64,000 nucleotides of DNA from Wuchereria bancrofti (GCA_005281725.1 SSBO01000008.1:3268671-3332670); one strand, 5' to 3'. Shown: positions 1-14,175, counted from the first letter of the stretch. Numbers and translations are program-made. The notes: a model not told the origin generated them from the letters alone.

Positions 1-453
1 TAACCCAAAAGTAAATTTTATATTTTAAAATTATTGTATGCTAAATGTAAAAAAAACTATAAATTGTAACAATTTCTAATTGATTATAGGATTATTAAAT
101 ATTTTATAATAATTTTGAAGCTTACTATTTGATCTATCTTAACCATTTCTCTTACTTTCTTTTTAAATACTTTTAATATTTGATTTTTAATTACTTTTGC
201 AAATTTATATTGTCACTTTTCAATTAATTTATTATTATCTATTCCATTTCAATAATATAATAGTAATGTGAGAATTTTAAATAAACTTTCTACATTTCAT
301 ATGATATATTCTGAATAAACATTTTTTTCCAATCCTTTACTTATCTCTTTCTCTCTTTCTCATTGTTATCAGTTTAGTAAGAATAAACTATCCCAAATTG
401 ATTTCCACTGTCAAATTTCATTTAAAAAGAAAATAAGTCAAAAATAATCTTTT

Positions 454-479
454 AAACGATCATTCCTGATTGATCGTTT
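454..479. repeat. Short perfect inverted repeat (9-bp arms)
   Basis: AAACGATCA at 454-462 and its complement TGATCGTTT at 471-479 are separated by 8 bases. It lies in noncoding AT-rich DNA. A stem of this size occurs by chance at moderate frequency, so no function is claimed. Confidence 0.5.
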
Positions 480-2030
480 TGTGTTATTGTTTTAATTATT
501 TGTTGTAATTACTTTTTTTTTTTTGTTGTTTATTCTTTTTTCTACTTGCTACTGTTATTGTTATTGTCAATGTTCCTTTTATTGTTTTTTGTTTTCTATT
601 GATTTTTCCCATTCTTATAACTTTTATTATTAATGTAATTATTTATGCTATTGCTTTTGTACTATTATCAGTTGTTATTTCACAATGATTACTAGTGTTA
701 AAGTGATAAGAAAAATGATATGATAAGTGTAGTATTATCATTATTTCATTATCATTGTATGAATCTTTCTTTCATTTTAGATTTCCAAGAAAATTCATTC
801 TCTTTTCACCCGCTTTTCCCGCTATTACTACCAATGTCTTTCATTCCTTCATTTCTACTCAATCGTTTTCTCTCTTATCTTATAAGATTAAAATTTTTTT
901 TCTTTTTTTTTTTTTTTTTAGAAAAAAAGTAGAAATCGAAATTCATACACAGGAAATTAAAACAAATGATGCGCAAATTTTTCTGATATATTCTATGAAA
1001 TGGAACTTTCCCCCTTCCCCCGCCTTTTGCTTCTCCTTCCCCCTCCCCCTTCCCCTGCTTTATTCTCTTCTACTCTCCATATTTTCACCTTTCTATTCCT
1101 CATCTTCTCCCGCCCCACTATCGTGATAATCATGATTATTGGGGTCAAATGAAAACACAATTTGACCTAATTTGACAAGAATTTTAAACAATATGATTTA
1201 TGTCTTCTAGCAAGGAGGGAAAGACAAATACAATTTTTGAGCACTGTTAAATTTTCACTGCCAATTTTTCGGCTTATTTTAGGCAAACAAGAAAAAAAAG
1301 AAAACTTTTTTTTTTCACTATTAAATTTTTTTTTTGCTTCTTTTTTTTTTGGATTAATTTGAATGAATTAATGTCAAAATAATTTAAACTCATGAAAAAA
1401 AAATGCTTATAATAATAATAATTAAATTCAGTTTTGAGAAAAAGGAAATTTTCATTTAAATTAATGGATAATTTCATGCATACATATAAGATTAAATGTT
1501 TTTAGTATCACGTAACACTGTTAAGTACACATTTTATTGTATTATTGGTATGGCTAATAAATCTTAACAAACAATTAATCATATGCAAATAAATGAAATC
1601 CTTAAAAGTAAAATCTTAAAGAGTAATTTTATTATAGTAATATACAACTAATAAAATAAGCAAGCAAAGGAAGTCTTTGGGATGACATTTTAATCAATGA
1701 TAGGCTATTATCATCTATTGATAAGAGGTAGCATCTACAACATTTAAATGTAATACTTCTTTTTACCAATTAGTTATTAGATTTTTGATGCATAATGACC
1801 TCGTCAAGAATGCAGGAAAGTTTCCGAATGATAAAACGGTATATCCGGATAAAAAACCATAAAACCGGAGCAATACTATGGCAACAATAAATTTGAAAGC
1901 TGAAATCCGTCACAATTGCTATCCTAAACATAAACAAATCTCATTAAGTTATGTATGTTTACTTAAAATAATCATTTATCAACGAATATAATAAATTCCA
2001 TCAATAATGATTTCATTCATCCTATTAAAC

Positions 2031-2071
<41 letters not shown>
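2031..2071. repeat. CT dinucleotide microsatellite
   Basis: About 41 bases of almost pure CT, with one CC interruption at about 2041. Noncoding surroundings. Confidence 0.9.
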
Positions 2072-2074
<3 letters not shown>

Positions 2075-3037
2075 GTTATTTATCACTTTTCCTCCTTTTT
2101 TCCTTCTCCGTGTTGCATAGAAAAAAAGAAAAAACAACTTTTTAAATTTGATATTTTTTACTTAACGAAAAAAAAAAACTTTTGAAATATCATAAATTAT
2201 TATTGTGAAAATCTTTTTTTTTTTTTTTTTTTAATTTATAAAAGATTTAAGATTAAAAGAAAAAAGAAAAAAAAGAAGAAATAGCTTCAATTTCATTCAA
2301 TTTTTTTTTTAAATATATAAGAATTTTTAGAAAAAATAAATAAATAAATAAAAGAATTATAAAAACAATAAATGTATTCAAAAACAGAATCCATTGATAG
2401 GAAGAAAAGAATTAAAAGGCTAAGAAGATAGCGTGTCATACACCACGTTGTCCCCATTCTCTTCAATCCATTCTTATTGCTCAGAAACATTCGCTGGATT
2501 CAAAACTTGTGACCTATTACTAATCGCCGTTAAAATCAGTTCAAGTTCTTCGCAATAAATGAAATGCAAAAAGTTGGCTGTATTCCAAATCCAAATCACT
2601 TATCAAAATCGATCCATTTGAATTGCAAATTATTAAGGATGATGTATATATGGAATATATACATAATTAAATCATGATATGATATCATTATTTATGATAA
2701 ACAAGCATTTCTTTTTGTAATTATTTTATAATAAGCTATTTTTTTATTTGATACAAATTAATGCAATCATTAATTATTTCAGTATTTTTTTTTCCTTTTT
2801 TAACAATTAAATTCCTTTTGAGATGAAAAATTAAAATTCATCAGTTCAATTTGTTATATTTGAAATAGTTCAAAATTTTTAATTATATTCATCCATATAA
2901 TATTATAAATCTTTTGTATAGTTTATTAATTCATCATAATGACAGGAAAAAAAGAAGCATATTTAAAATGTTAAAGTATTTTCGAGAAACTTTTTATTGT
3001 AAAAATCTTTGCAAACCTTCACTTTTGCCATGCTTAC

Positions 3038-3368
3038 CCAATTCCGCAAACAAAGAAAAGTTCCCAATGTCCCCGAAAGATAGGACATTCACCTCATCTT
3101 CGTACTTCGCTGCTGTTGCTGATACATTAATACTTCTACTATTACTACTACTACTACTACTACTTCTACTATTACTACTACTACTACTATTACTACTATT
3201 ACTATCAGCACTAATGCCAAGGGCATACGTTACTTTGAACCATTTTTGAAATCGTTTTTCAAACTTTCTTTGTTGGATGATGACTGTATTGTTTGTGTCG
3301 TATACCTGTACAGAATGATGCTCGCATCGGAAATGATCACAGTATAAAATGGTGTCATTCACCAATAG
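3038..3368 (-). CDS. Possible coding exon, unrecognised, with Ser/Asn-rich repeat
   Basis: The minus strand is open for 110 codons, and the stretch is visibly less AT-rich than its flanks apart from the repeat. It is bounded by a plausible acceptor (ACTATAG before 3368) and a good donor (GG/GTAAGC, donor at 3036-3037). The product would begin LLVNDTILYCDHFRC, run through a basic segment (QQRKFEKRFQKWFKV), then a serine/asparagine tract encoded by the AGT-type repeat at 3131-3205, then a mixed segment with LSFGDIGNFSLFAELG. A second possible donor (CAG/GTATAC) lies at about 3305. I do not recognise the family and found no partner exons nearby, so it could be an exon of a gene with long introns, or a chance open frame held open by the trinucleotide repeat. 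Confidence 0.3.
3131..3205. repeat. ACT/ATT trinucleotide microsatellite
   Basis: An imperfect run of ACT and ATT triplets on the plus strand (AGT/AAT on the minus strand). On the minus strand it is in frame with the possible exon and would encode a Ser/Asn tract. Confidence 0.9.
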
Positions 3369-4962
3369 CTATAGTTGATTGAAGAGGCGAAAGAAAAAGA
3401 AGAAAAAAAAAAAAAAATTAATATATTTTAAGAAAAGTTCTATCAATGTTGAAAAGCGACCTATCGTGACGGAAAAAGGTGTGATATTGTTTTTAATTTG
3501 AAAACAAATTTTCCAAAAACTCTTACTTCTGTATCTATTGCATTCTTTTTTTTTTTTTTTTTTTTAATTCATTTCAATGACCGCCTTTTTTCATTGATCT
3601 CGGGCAATTCATAGTTTAGTCTATTAGAATTTTTGTATTAAATTCAAAAATGATATATAGCAATAGTTAATGAAATTTAAAAGAAGTGGACAAGGTGAGA
3701 CAATATGGAAGAGATCATTGGAATGGGGCGGTGAAAGGAAGCGGAATAGGGGATACCCATTGAGAATGTACTACGATCTGTTTTCACTTTCTGATCCATC
3801 GTTGTATTAATTGCTGGTATAATAACTATTTTTAAAATTACTAATAACTTTAATTGATATATTTATATTATTAAACTAATAACTTATCTTCAAATTTGCA
3901 CTTCTTTTAAGATAAATTATTCAATTTTTTTCTTTTTTTTTTTTCAGCTAAAATTATTTTTATTTTCAAAAAAATTTTTTTTTTTTGCAAATTGTTGAAA
4001 TATTTTTGATAAAAATTATAAACATATATAAATCACTCATTGCTATTATATTATAAAGCTTATCAAATTGTAAATGTTATCCAGAAATGATTTGTTTTTT
4101 TTTGTTTTGATTTTGATAACATTGCCATCTTATCGTTTATACACTTTGCGAGCACTGTCTTATCAATTATCTTTCTATTTAAATGTAAAAAGATGAGAAT
4201 ATGATATGACCTATTGCTGTTGTATTTAATATCCTTTCTATCTTTATGACATCATCGGATTCAATCAAAACTATAAGTCCAAAATGTATGTAATCGACCA
4301 ATGTACCATCGAAATACATGGCATCATTTTTAGTTACATTAGGTCAGAAACCCTTCGTAAGAAAAAAGGTCGAAGTCATAAATTACAAAAATCAGATCAT
4401 GCATTTACTGCAAAATGATAGCTTTCATTTGGCTTTTTTCGTAATTTTGACAAAATTTTATCGATTTTAAATTAATTTAAACTTTTCAATTTAACTCTTT
4501 TTTTTCTTCTTTCATCTCCTTTTTTTTTTCCATAACATTAATACACGATAACCCGTAGAAAGGTTACCAATAATTGTTAGATAAGTATATTGCTGTATTG
4601 GTACTATTAAGGAGCGACAAATAGGTCAATCGGCCATGACCCAATTTCTTAGTTTTACGGGGCTTTTGTAAGGGGACAACAGGTGCTACCCCTTACCGAA
4701 TTATCAAATTTTGTCCATACTTCTCTTTCCAATCAATTTGCCCTATTCCTCCCTCCTCCTCCTCTTCTTCCTCCTCCTCCCACTCCCCTTCTCCCCATTT
4801 CATACCCCTCTCGAACTCCCATAACTAAATACCTAATTCCAAAACTAGAACAATAATCATGTAAAGAGATATGCAATGAGGTAGAGCAACAAAAATGAAG
4901 TAAAATCTTGAATGTATGATTTGATTTGTCATATAAGTGCAAATTTAAATCATTGATTCAAA

Positions 4963-4985
4963 CTGATAACTGTTATCGTTATCAG
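4963..4985. repeat. Inverted repeat of GATA-type words
   Basis: CTGATAAC at 4963-4970 and GTTATCAG at 4978-4985 are perfect complements around a 7-base spacer that itself carries TTATC. This gives three GATA-factor-like core sites within 23 bases. Use as a binding site is inference only. Confidence 0.5.
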
Positions 4986-7571
4986 TGTTACACACATCAT
5001 AGCAATCTGTTATATCGCATACATAAATTTGAAGATAAATTATCAAGTTATCATTTGGTGTTATCAAATGTGTCTTATTTATGCTTACATCTAATCTCTT
5101 CCTTAACTTCTTCTACCTTACACTCATTATACGACGATATTACAATTATCATTTAGACTACTTGTCTCAATCTACAAATAATTTATCATTCAAATAAACT
5201 TTCCACTTTTAAACTAATCAATACCGCATAATGATAAAATGTTTTGTCATTTTTAATTTAAAAATCTAAAAAATAATAGATGACATATAGCTATGTATTA
5301 CTTTATATTAACTAAAGATTTCATTCCTTTCTACCTTTAGAAATCAACCATTGCATCATTTCAACATATATTTTTCACATTTTACAATGGGATCATTGAA
5401 CTTTTTGAAGTGTAACGCAAGCGTTATCTCTTGTTTGTGCCATATATTAGACTGTCATGATTTGATCGAAATCGTTAAGCCTATAAAGCTATCTAATTAA
5501 ATTTAAAAAATCTTTCTTTTATTTTTGTTTTTTCCTTTTTTTTTTTTCTCTCTCCCTCTCTCTCTCAAATAAGAGCAAAACATTCAATCATTATTAAATC
5601 CTTTTTTTTTTTTTTTCTCTCCTACTTCTCTTTTTTCTTTGCCTTCAATTTATACGTGAATGCATTTTAAAAAGTCAACTGAACCAATTCACTTCCTCTT
5701 TTTGCCGTTCACCTTTTTTTCGTCTATTTTTATCCTCATACTCAACCAAACTTTGATTTAATTTAATTGAAAAAAGCGACGACATTGTTGACCCCAAAAA
5801 AAAAAAAAAAAAAAAAATATTTTTTTTTCTTTTCTTGCGTCATCACTATATGTATATATTTGTAAAAATATATATGTATGTTTATATTTACATATTTTCA
5901 TGGTTATCTCATCGTATTTGTAAACAAGTATACGCATCAACAAATCATAATGACAGATTGTCCATCAAACATAAACGATAATAAACAAAATGAAGTAAAA
6001 TACTTCTCTGTTCACAGATGAATTAATCTTTTATGCTAATTGTAAAATAAGAAAAAAAAAGATGTCATTTTTTTTAAAAATTTTTCAAACAATAAACAAA
6101 AATTTATCATATGATTACATTTTATTTGTTTTATTCACATATAAATATTTCATTACTCAAACAATATCAAATAGCAACTAATTAACTTTTTTAATTCTTC
6201 ATTTTTAAATTTTATTAAAAAACAAAAAAAACGAAAAACTTAGATGGACGAACAGATAAAGTATTTTTTTTTTTTACAATTTCACTTAATAAAACCCAGA
6301 AATTCAATACTGTTAAATATCATAATGAAAGGAAAAATTTTTTATGACGAAAAAAAAAAACAAAAATCCTAAATTCTTAAATTCGTATATTTGAAATAAT
6401 TTTTGTTCACATATAACTGAATGAAATATATGTCAAAATACATTAATGTATTTATGATTACATTGTTATACGTCATAATACACAAAAAATGAGTAATCTT
6501 TGAGTTCCAATGATACGTTAACAGTTAAGCTTATCAACCTTTATCATATCATTGTTCATCTTTATCATTGATAATGATATTACTGAGTTGAAATTAAATA
6601 TTGCCAGTTGCAATATTTTTTTTTAGCAATATTTTCAGCTAATAATATTTGGTGATAAAATTTTGAATGGAATATTTTTTCACGAACTAAGATTTTTTTT
6701 ATTGATTAATTAAAATTAATGCTTATTAAATGCCAATTACTCTCTTTTTATTTTAGTTTTATAAATATATTTAAATTACTAAATTATTTAACATTTAATT
6801 TTATAAATACTCTTTCATTTTTTCAATTTCTAATTTCATCATTGAATAACAAATTATTTTCTTTCTTGTAAATTAATTCCTATCACTTATAACAAATTCA
6901 TATGAGAATAGTTTGATTAATAACTCATTGTTCGGTAATCTTTTTTTTTATTTCTTTTTAATTATTTTTTCTAATTATTTCTAATTTAATTAATTTATAA
7001 AGAAAGACTTTGATTTTATTTTGACAAATTCTTATTTCAAAATCAAACAGCAACATTAACCGTGGAATAACAATGATGCAGGCAACAAGTTTCTTCACCA
7101 TCAACCACAACTATCTTTCCTTTTTCATCGTAAATTTCCTTCCCTCTGTACCTCTTTAATTGATAAACAAATAAATACAAAATAAAGGAAAAGCTCTTCT
7201 AATCATTCTTACTTTTTTTTTTTTGTGATAAAATTCGTTTTTTTTTTCGAAACCGAGTTTATCCCATTTTTCGCTTCTTTCTCTTTTTTTTTTTTTTTTT
7301 TAAGTGGTTTTGTTGAATTGATCACCTCTGACCATCACTTATTGACAAAATAAATGAATGAATTGTCATTTGCTGAAACAGAAATATTTCTGAAATGTTT
7401 AATGCTTTAACGCTTTCGGCGATAATACTGATAATAAACTAATCATTTATCAATGATAATAATACAGGCAAATTGTTATGCAATCAGCAATGCGTTAATA
7501 ATAATTTTTAAATAAGATCAAACAGGCTTTTCCGGTATTTTATATTCTTCAATGACCAATAATAAAATGAA

Positions 7572-7613
7572 AAGAGAGAGAGGGAGAGAGAGAGAGGGAG
7601 AGGGTGAGAGAGG
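7572..7613. repeat. GA-rich microsatellite
   Basis: Purine run of GA and GGGA units in noncoding DNA. Confidence 0.85.
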
Positions 7614-9064
7614 ATTAAAAAAGTGGCTTTTGTATATTCTTTGATTAGAATATCTGTTAAAAAATTACCACTACGACTAGACTAGAACTATTAATTTGTA
7701 TTTGATTGAAAATTCTCGTTTTCATTCTATTCGTTTCCCTTTGCTTATTTATGTTATCATTTTAAATTAATTTACTATCACAATTACTCGTAAAATTATC
7801 AATCATTATGAAAAATCTTTTAATATTATTCTACTCTTTTTATCATTACAATAAATGATCGGTTATATTATTAATTATATATGTAATAATAAACAAATAG
7901 AAAAATGAAAAGTAAGAAGAAAAAAGAAATATATAATTTTATTAAGTTTCACATTTAAGCAAAAAATCAAAAAGATTAAATGATAAAAAATGTTAAAAAC
8001 AATTTAAAATATATAAATGTCGTGAAAGATTCTGAAAACAACAAAAACATGATTATTTATGCCAATGCATATAAATTAATTACGAATGATTGTGTCAAAA
8101 TAAATGAGTGGCATTAAGCCAATATTCATTAAAATATGAACTAATAGGATAATGAACTAATGATGAATGAACTTACGTAAAAGTTATCATGATAAATATT
8201 GTGATAATATTTTTATATTATGATAAGCTGGAATATGTGAAATATTTTATCAACAAAATAATTTCCTTATCTAACAATTTTTCTTTAATTATAGTAATGT
8301 TTTCTTCATATATTATTTTTCCTATTTTTCACCTCTTTGACTTGTTGCATTTCATTAATTTTACAACGAATAATTCAATGATAATTATGATCCAATATGA
8401 TTGATTGCTATATAAATTATATTATCTAATATGATTGATGATAATAATGATAATGACGTAATGATAAGATCAGCGGAATTTGTCATTTATACTGGTTCCA
8501 AGCATGCTTTTGATAAATGAATTCTTCATGATATCTGATCACAATTCATTTAGAAGGCGCAAATGGTTATATCATCATTTATGGCGCTTCTTCTTAATCC
8601 AATTCTTCAGCATTAACTTGATTAAAGATTGCCTTTTAGCGATTCTTTATCACAAAATGATTCAGACGCTTCACAACAAATTATGACATTGTCAAATTAT
8701 TCTTATGCAAAACATTTCATTTAAATATTTTTTTTTTAAGCTAAAATGTTTATATTATCAGAAAAAAGAAGAAATGAAAAAAAAAGGAAAGAAAAAAATT
8801 CAGTGAAAAGACAAAAACTTACAATTATGAAAAATTTTATTAAATTTTAAATTTCAGGAAAAATACAAGCAAATGTTAGATAACAATAAACTTTTGAATC
8901 ATAAAAATGGAATAACAAAGAAGAATTTACTGAAAATATAAAATGTAATAATGAAATATCGAAATGGAATAACGCATTACTTACTTAATTACTACATATT
9001 ACAATTGTTTGGTTAACATTCAATGCAGTTTGTAATATGTTAAACAATTTATAAAATTTTATAA

Positions 9065-9183
9065 AATGAATGAATGAATGAATGAATGAATGAATGAATG
9101 AATGAATGAATGAATGAATGAATGAATGAATGAATGAATGAATGAATGAATGAATGAATGAATGAATGAATGAATGAATGAAT
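9065..9183. repeat. AATG tetranucleotide array
   Basis: About 119 bases of near-perfect AATG (ATGA) repeats, roughly 29 to 30 units, with no interruption visible. The tetranucleotide period is not a multiple of three, so it is unlikely to be coding. Its purity suggests recent slippage expansion and likely length polymorphism. Confidence 0.95.
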
Positions 9184-10367
9184 AATCATCAAACCAACTT
9201 ATTTTATTTCTCATTACTTAATCAATAATCAATGTAGTTTAAAAGAAATAATGGGCAGGAATTTGTGCATTCCGAAAAAAGTATGATAAGAATGAAATTT
9301 AAGTAATTTAAATCGAATACATATAAATATCTTTAAGAAAAAACATTAATTTGAATTAGGAAGAATAGCAACATCATAAAATGTAATAATTAAATGTCAA
9401 ATTTAAATTAAATGTTAAATGCTAGGTTAAATTTAAATATATTGAATTTAAATGCAATGCATGATATGTCATTTGTTCAGTATCAACCTTCCGAATAATT
9501 GATAATGTAAACTTTTAATCATTAATTAGATAAAAACTGGTCCGAACTGATTATTTCTAATCTATTTGTTAGATCATGAAATGTTCATCAAGTTTGATTT
9601 CCGCTCTTAGAATATCGTATTTTGCAAAATTTTTAATATTTACCGAAAATAATAAATTATTTGAACACAGAATTATTTGAAAATTCATTGATAACATTAT
9701 CATAAGTGAATTAGAAAGTGTTCAAAAGAAAAAATGCGAAAAAAAGAATTTTTTAAAAATGGAAGAAATAAAATTATCAGAAAAATCTTTAATTTTGTTC
9801 CAAAAAATCATACATTTTAATAGCTATGAAAAACCGAACTTTATAGCTTTGTTAAATGTTAGCTAAATTTTAATCTCTAATTTATGGATGGAAGATTGAT
9901 AAATGCTAGAAATTTAATAACTGATAAGGTCATATTAAAGGTATTAACGTATGTGTGACCTGTGAAAAAGCTGCTTTTTAAAACAATTTATAGTACCGAT
10001 GATAATGCTTAATCTTTGATCATTTAAAAATTATAATATATAAAAACCGGTAATTGATGAATGATCAATTATTCAAATTCAATTAAACAAATTTAAATTC
10101 TGGTTAGCATGGTAGATACGATGCAAGTATAAAAATAAACAACTTGTTAGATCTCTACCCTAATTTTCTTAACATGTTTTATTAGTTAATTAAATTAAAT
10201 TAAGTGATAACTTGATAATATCTACCGTTGATGAAAGCTAACTTCAATAATAATTTATTTGGCGAAAATGTAAAGATGATATGATGATATCAAATGATAA
10301 AGCAATGATATCTAATGATAGTAAACAGATAATAGATAATGTTTCTTCCAAGTTTGAAGTTTTTTTT

Positions 10368-10692
10368 NNNNNNNNNNNNNNNNNNNNNNNNNNNNNNNNN
10401 NNNNNNNNNNNNNNNNNNNNNNNNNNNNNNNNNNNNNNNNNNNNNNNNNNNNNNNNNNNNNNNNNNNNNNNNNNNNNNNNNNNNNNNNNNNNNNNNNNNN
10501 NNNNNNNNNNNNNNNNNNNNNNNNNNNNNNNNNNNNNNNNNNNNNNNNNNNNNNNNNNNNNNNNNNNNNNNNNNNNNNNNNNNNNNNNNNNNNNNNNNNN
10601 NNNNNNNNNNNNNNNNNNNNNNNNNNNNNNNNNNNNNNNNNNNNNNNNNNNNNNNNNNNNNNNNNNNNNNNNNNNNNNNNNNNNNNNNNNNN
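10368..10692. other. Assembly gap (325 N)
   Basis: A run of N immediately after a poly-T stretch. The open frames that span it are artefacts. The gap may hide a homopolymer or repeat. Confidence 0.99.
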
Positions 10693-13600
10693 GGTAACAA
10701 AAATTTCATGTGACGCTTGGCTCGTGATATGTGGCCTCTTTAGGACTTTTATACTGGAAGCAGACTATAAGTGATTGTTGAGTGAACTGATCAGATAGAA
10801 TTGCGTGTATACGTGTGTCGTTTAACTATACGTGCGTGTACACACGTCTGTCACTTAACGTCAGGTATTGCAAGTAAACAGTACATTTTAAAAACACTGA
10901 GAAATATTGAAATACTTATGACTATAAACTCACTATTTACACTTATTTTTATTTAGTTGTGAATTAAAAAGCTAAAATGATTGTTTTTAATTAATATTTT
11001 GATATAAATAATAAAGTTTTATATTTAAAGTTCATATATAAATAAAGTTTAAAGCAGTATAAATAATAAAGTTAGAGCTATAATAAAGTTTATGTAGTAG
11101 TAAAGTTTAAAGTTGAAATATTTTCTCTACCGTTCCCTGTATAAGCAAGAAAATATTTCATGAAAAATTTGTTAATTATTTCAAGAAATATCTTAATTTT
11201 TGTTAAATAATTGACGAATTTTGATTGACATTCAACAACTTTTTCCTTCCTTCCTTTCCTTTTTTTTTTTTTTTGTTTAGTGAATGTACAAACAAACAAA
11301 TTTACATTCAAAAAAAGTGATGGATAAGTGAAAGGTGTGAAGTATAGGAATGTAAAGTTTAAGAAGGTAATGAAATAAGTAAAAACGGAAAATTAATGAG
11401 ATGGCGGTAAAGTAAAGAAAAAATAAAACAATTTTTTTTTTTTTTCAAAATTTACCCACTTATCGAACATGAAAAAAAAAAGTATTTGCAGAAAAACCAT
11501 TTAACAGTGTCGCCCGAAATTTTTCTGTGATCCATCTTGAAATGTTGCAAACAATTCAACAAATTTCAAAAATTTTAATGTCATTGTTATTAGTAGTGAA
11601 CTTCGTTCAAACTAAATTTAACTGCCAGTAATTCTCCGAGATAAGCTAAATTTGATTTTTTGATTATTAAAATATTGTAACTGATAAAATAGGAAATGTG
11701 TTTCTTTCAATTTAAGAATATGAAAATGTTAATTATCATTGTTAAAATATCAACTCATTTATTTCATATTTGAAATCAATTTAAAATGAATTAAGCTTTA
11801 CGAATTTATTTACCTTTCAAAGTTACAAATTTCCAATGACGTAGTAAAATCGTAATTTTTATATAAGCTAACAACAAATTGATTGTGTATTTAAATCTCA
11901 TATTTTCAATTCATAACACTAAGAAAATAATTAAAATTAAAATATCAATGAATTTTAATGTGAGCAATTTTGGAATTCAAAAATTATTTGAAAAAATTTT
12001 AAATTATATATAAGAATTGTTGATGAGTTGAAACGAACTACTCTAATAGTTTTGCTATTTTAATTATGCTTACCAACAAACGAATTTTTAATTTTTGATT
12101 TTCATCAATAAAATTTTTCGACACTAAATGAACAGCTTATAAAATTAAAAAAAGTTATTATAATTTTATTTTTTGTGCTACAAATTTTCATAGGGAAAAG
12201 ATAATTTTGAAGCATCAAAAAAATATTATTTAAATTTTTCAAATAATTAGAAACATTTTTATTTTTGTTAGCTATTACACTTGTACTTCTGATCATAATA
12301 TATTTATCTGAAGATATAGTCTCATTATAAAAGTTTTCTTTTCTTTTTTTGATTCAATCATTAATAAATTAATTTCATTGCAAATTAATTGAACAATTTA
12401 TTTGATAATATGAAATGCAACTTAACAATTTATTTTCATTTCAATTATTATTATAAGTAAGCAAATACTTGTAAAAAATCAAATAATTTCATACTTTTTT
12501 CCTTAGACAATTGCGCATTTATATTAAAAATAAATTTTAATCAGTATTTTAACGAATACGACTGTATATAATCAAAAAACTTAAATACAGTAACATAATG
12601 ATAAAATATTATTACTCAGATAATCGTTGAATAATCTGTCAAATTCTTAGTAAATTAATTTTTCTTTAATTTAAAAAAAAGATAAAATAAAGTAAACAGA
12701 ATTATTCGTTCTTTTTTTTATATCATTATATGAGTTCATGTTTTTCAAGAAATTCTCATTTACAAATAAAAATGAAATAATTACAACAACAAACAGAAAT
12801 TTATCAATTAAAATTTCTAAAATGTAATTAAGATTCTGTACTAATAATTATATCTATCAAAAGTTATCTCATCTTTTCTTGAGTAAATTAAATTTCTTTG
12901 AGTATCCAAAACATTGGACAATGATACACACTTCTATGACTATTATTGCAAAGCTATCCTCTTTTAATCTTTAAAAATTTACAAATTATTTTTAAATACA
13001 ATAAAGCTTTGAAAAATTAATCATCGATTGTTTTATAAATTTTTGACGTAAAATATAGGAAATATTCATCATATCAGGCAGTTAAAATTAGTAGTATTAA
13101 TGAAAGTTTAATCTATACAAAAAGAGTTTTAAATAAATTATTGAGAATAATTCAAATTGTGAACTAATTAATTAACACTTTCTCCATTGTCAGTTCAGGA
13201 AAAATTCCTTTATTTGTAAGATAATTATTGAAAATCTAAAATGGAAATAGAAAATTCAACAAAAAAAAAAAAGCTATTGGAATAAAATAATGATATTTTA
13301 TTAGTTTCACATTACTGTTTCTTGTTTACGCTTTTTATCAATCGAATTTCTACAGAACATTCGAATCATTAAATCTTTAACAGCATAGGAAGAAAATTAG
13401 GTATTTAAGTTGTCATCAACAAGAACACTTCTTATCTTTCGATGTTTCATTGTACCGGATATTTAGCCAAATTTTTTTTTTAATTTTATATATGTGTACT
13501 TTTTAATATTGCCGATTTAATGAAGGCGATTTTTTTTTTTTTGATAATGTTATGCAAGGTGTTTTCCACAAGTTCATATTTTTTTTTTTATAAACATACT

Positions 13601-14134
13601 AAAACAAAAAAAAAAACATACTTCTGATAACATATCGCTATCAGTCGATAAAAATAACAAAAGTAATGATAGTTTAGAGAACATAAAACAGAATAAAATG
13701 TGTAATTTTGGTAGCAATATCCTGATTTCCAGTAGAACTGCATTCATGAGTAAAGTAAGCATTAATCAAGAAATAAAACCAGTATAAATCTGCAAATTAA
13801 AATACATCAGAAAAAAAGTGAAACATTTCAAAATAAATTTACAAGGAAAATTTTAGCTCAAAACAGAATTGAATCAACAAAACAAAATTTAGTTCTTTTC
13901 TAAACCAAACATTTAAGCAATACTCCAAGATTGAAATTACAAACTTTAATCCTTTTAAATTGAAATTTGATGATGCTGTCATGATATTTTATTCGAATCA
14001 TTCCATAATTCTTGTTGCAAAAAGAAAAAAAAAAGTGAATCATATTTTAGGTTGTACATTATTCAAACAAAGTAATATATTCTTAATTCCTAAAAGTTAA
14101 CAACAAATTGGTGTGCATTTATTACAAATATTAC

Positions 14135-14175
14135 AGAGAGAGAGAGAGAGAGAAAGAAAGAGAGAAAGGGAGAGG
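14135..14175. repeat. GA microsatellite
   Basis: GAGAGA run with AAAG and GGGA interruptions. Confidence 0.85.

Larger units (their letters stand above)
1..3037. other. AT-rich stretch without a recognised gene
   Basis: Very A+T-rich DNA with long T and A homopolymers. All open frames here are short and low in complexity (phenylalanine, lysine, isoleucine and asparagine runs), as expected by chance at this composition. It holds a small perfect hairpin near 454-479 and a CT microsatellite at 2031-2071. A slightly less AT-rich segment at about 1795-1925 shows no frame, tRNA or repeat that I could recognise. Confidence 0.6.
3369..10367. other. AT-rich stretch without a recognised gene
   Basis: About 7 kb of A+T-rich DNA with no supported gene. 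It contains GA and AATG microsatellites and an 8-bp-arm inverted repeat at 4963-4985. Many TGATAA/TTATCA words are visible, for example near 4965, 4979, 5040, 5061, 6531, 6562, 6569, 7440 and 8440. Open frames at 4926-5156 and 8480-8686 on the plus strand have no flanking splice signals or family resemblance, and I treat them as chance. Confidence 0.5.

Noticed and set aside
9065..9183. Regular repeat array as a possible CRISPR-like or satellite array
   Set aside because: It is a pure tetranucleotide microsatellite without spacers, in a eukaryotic genome.
10281..10713. Long open frames across the N run
   Set aside because: They exist only because undefined bases contain no stop codons.
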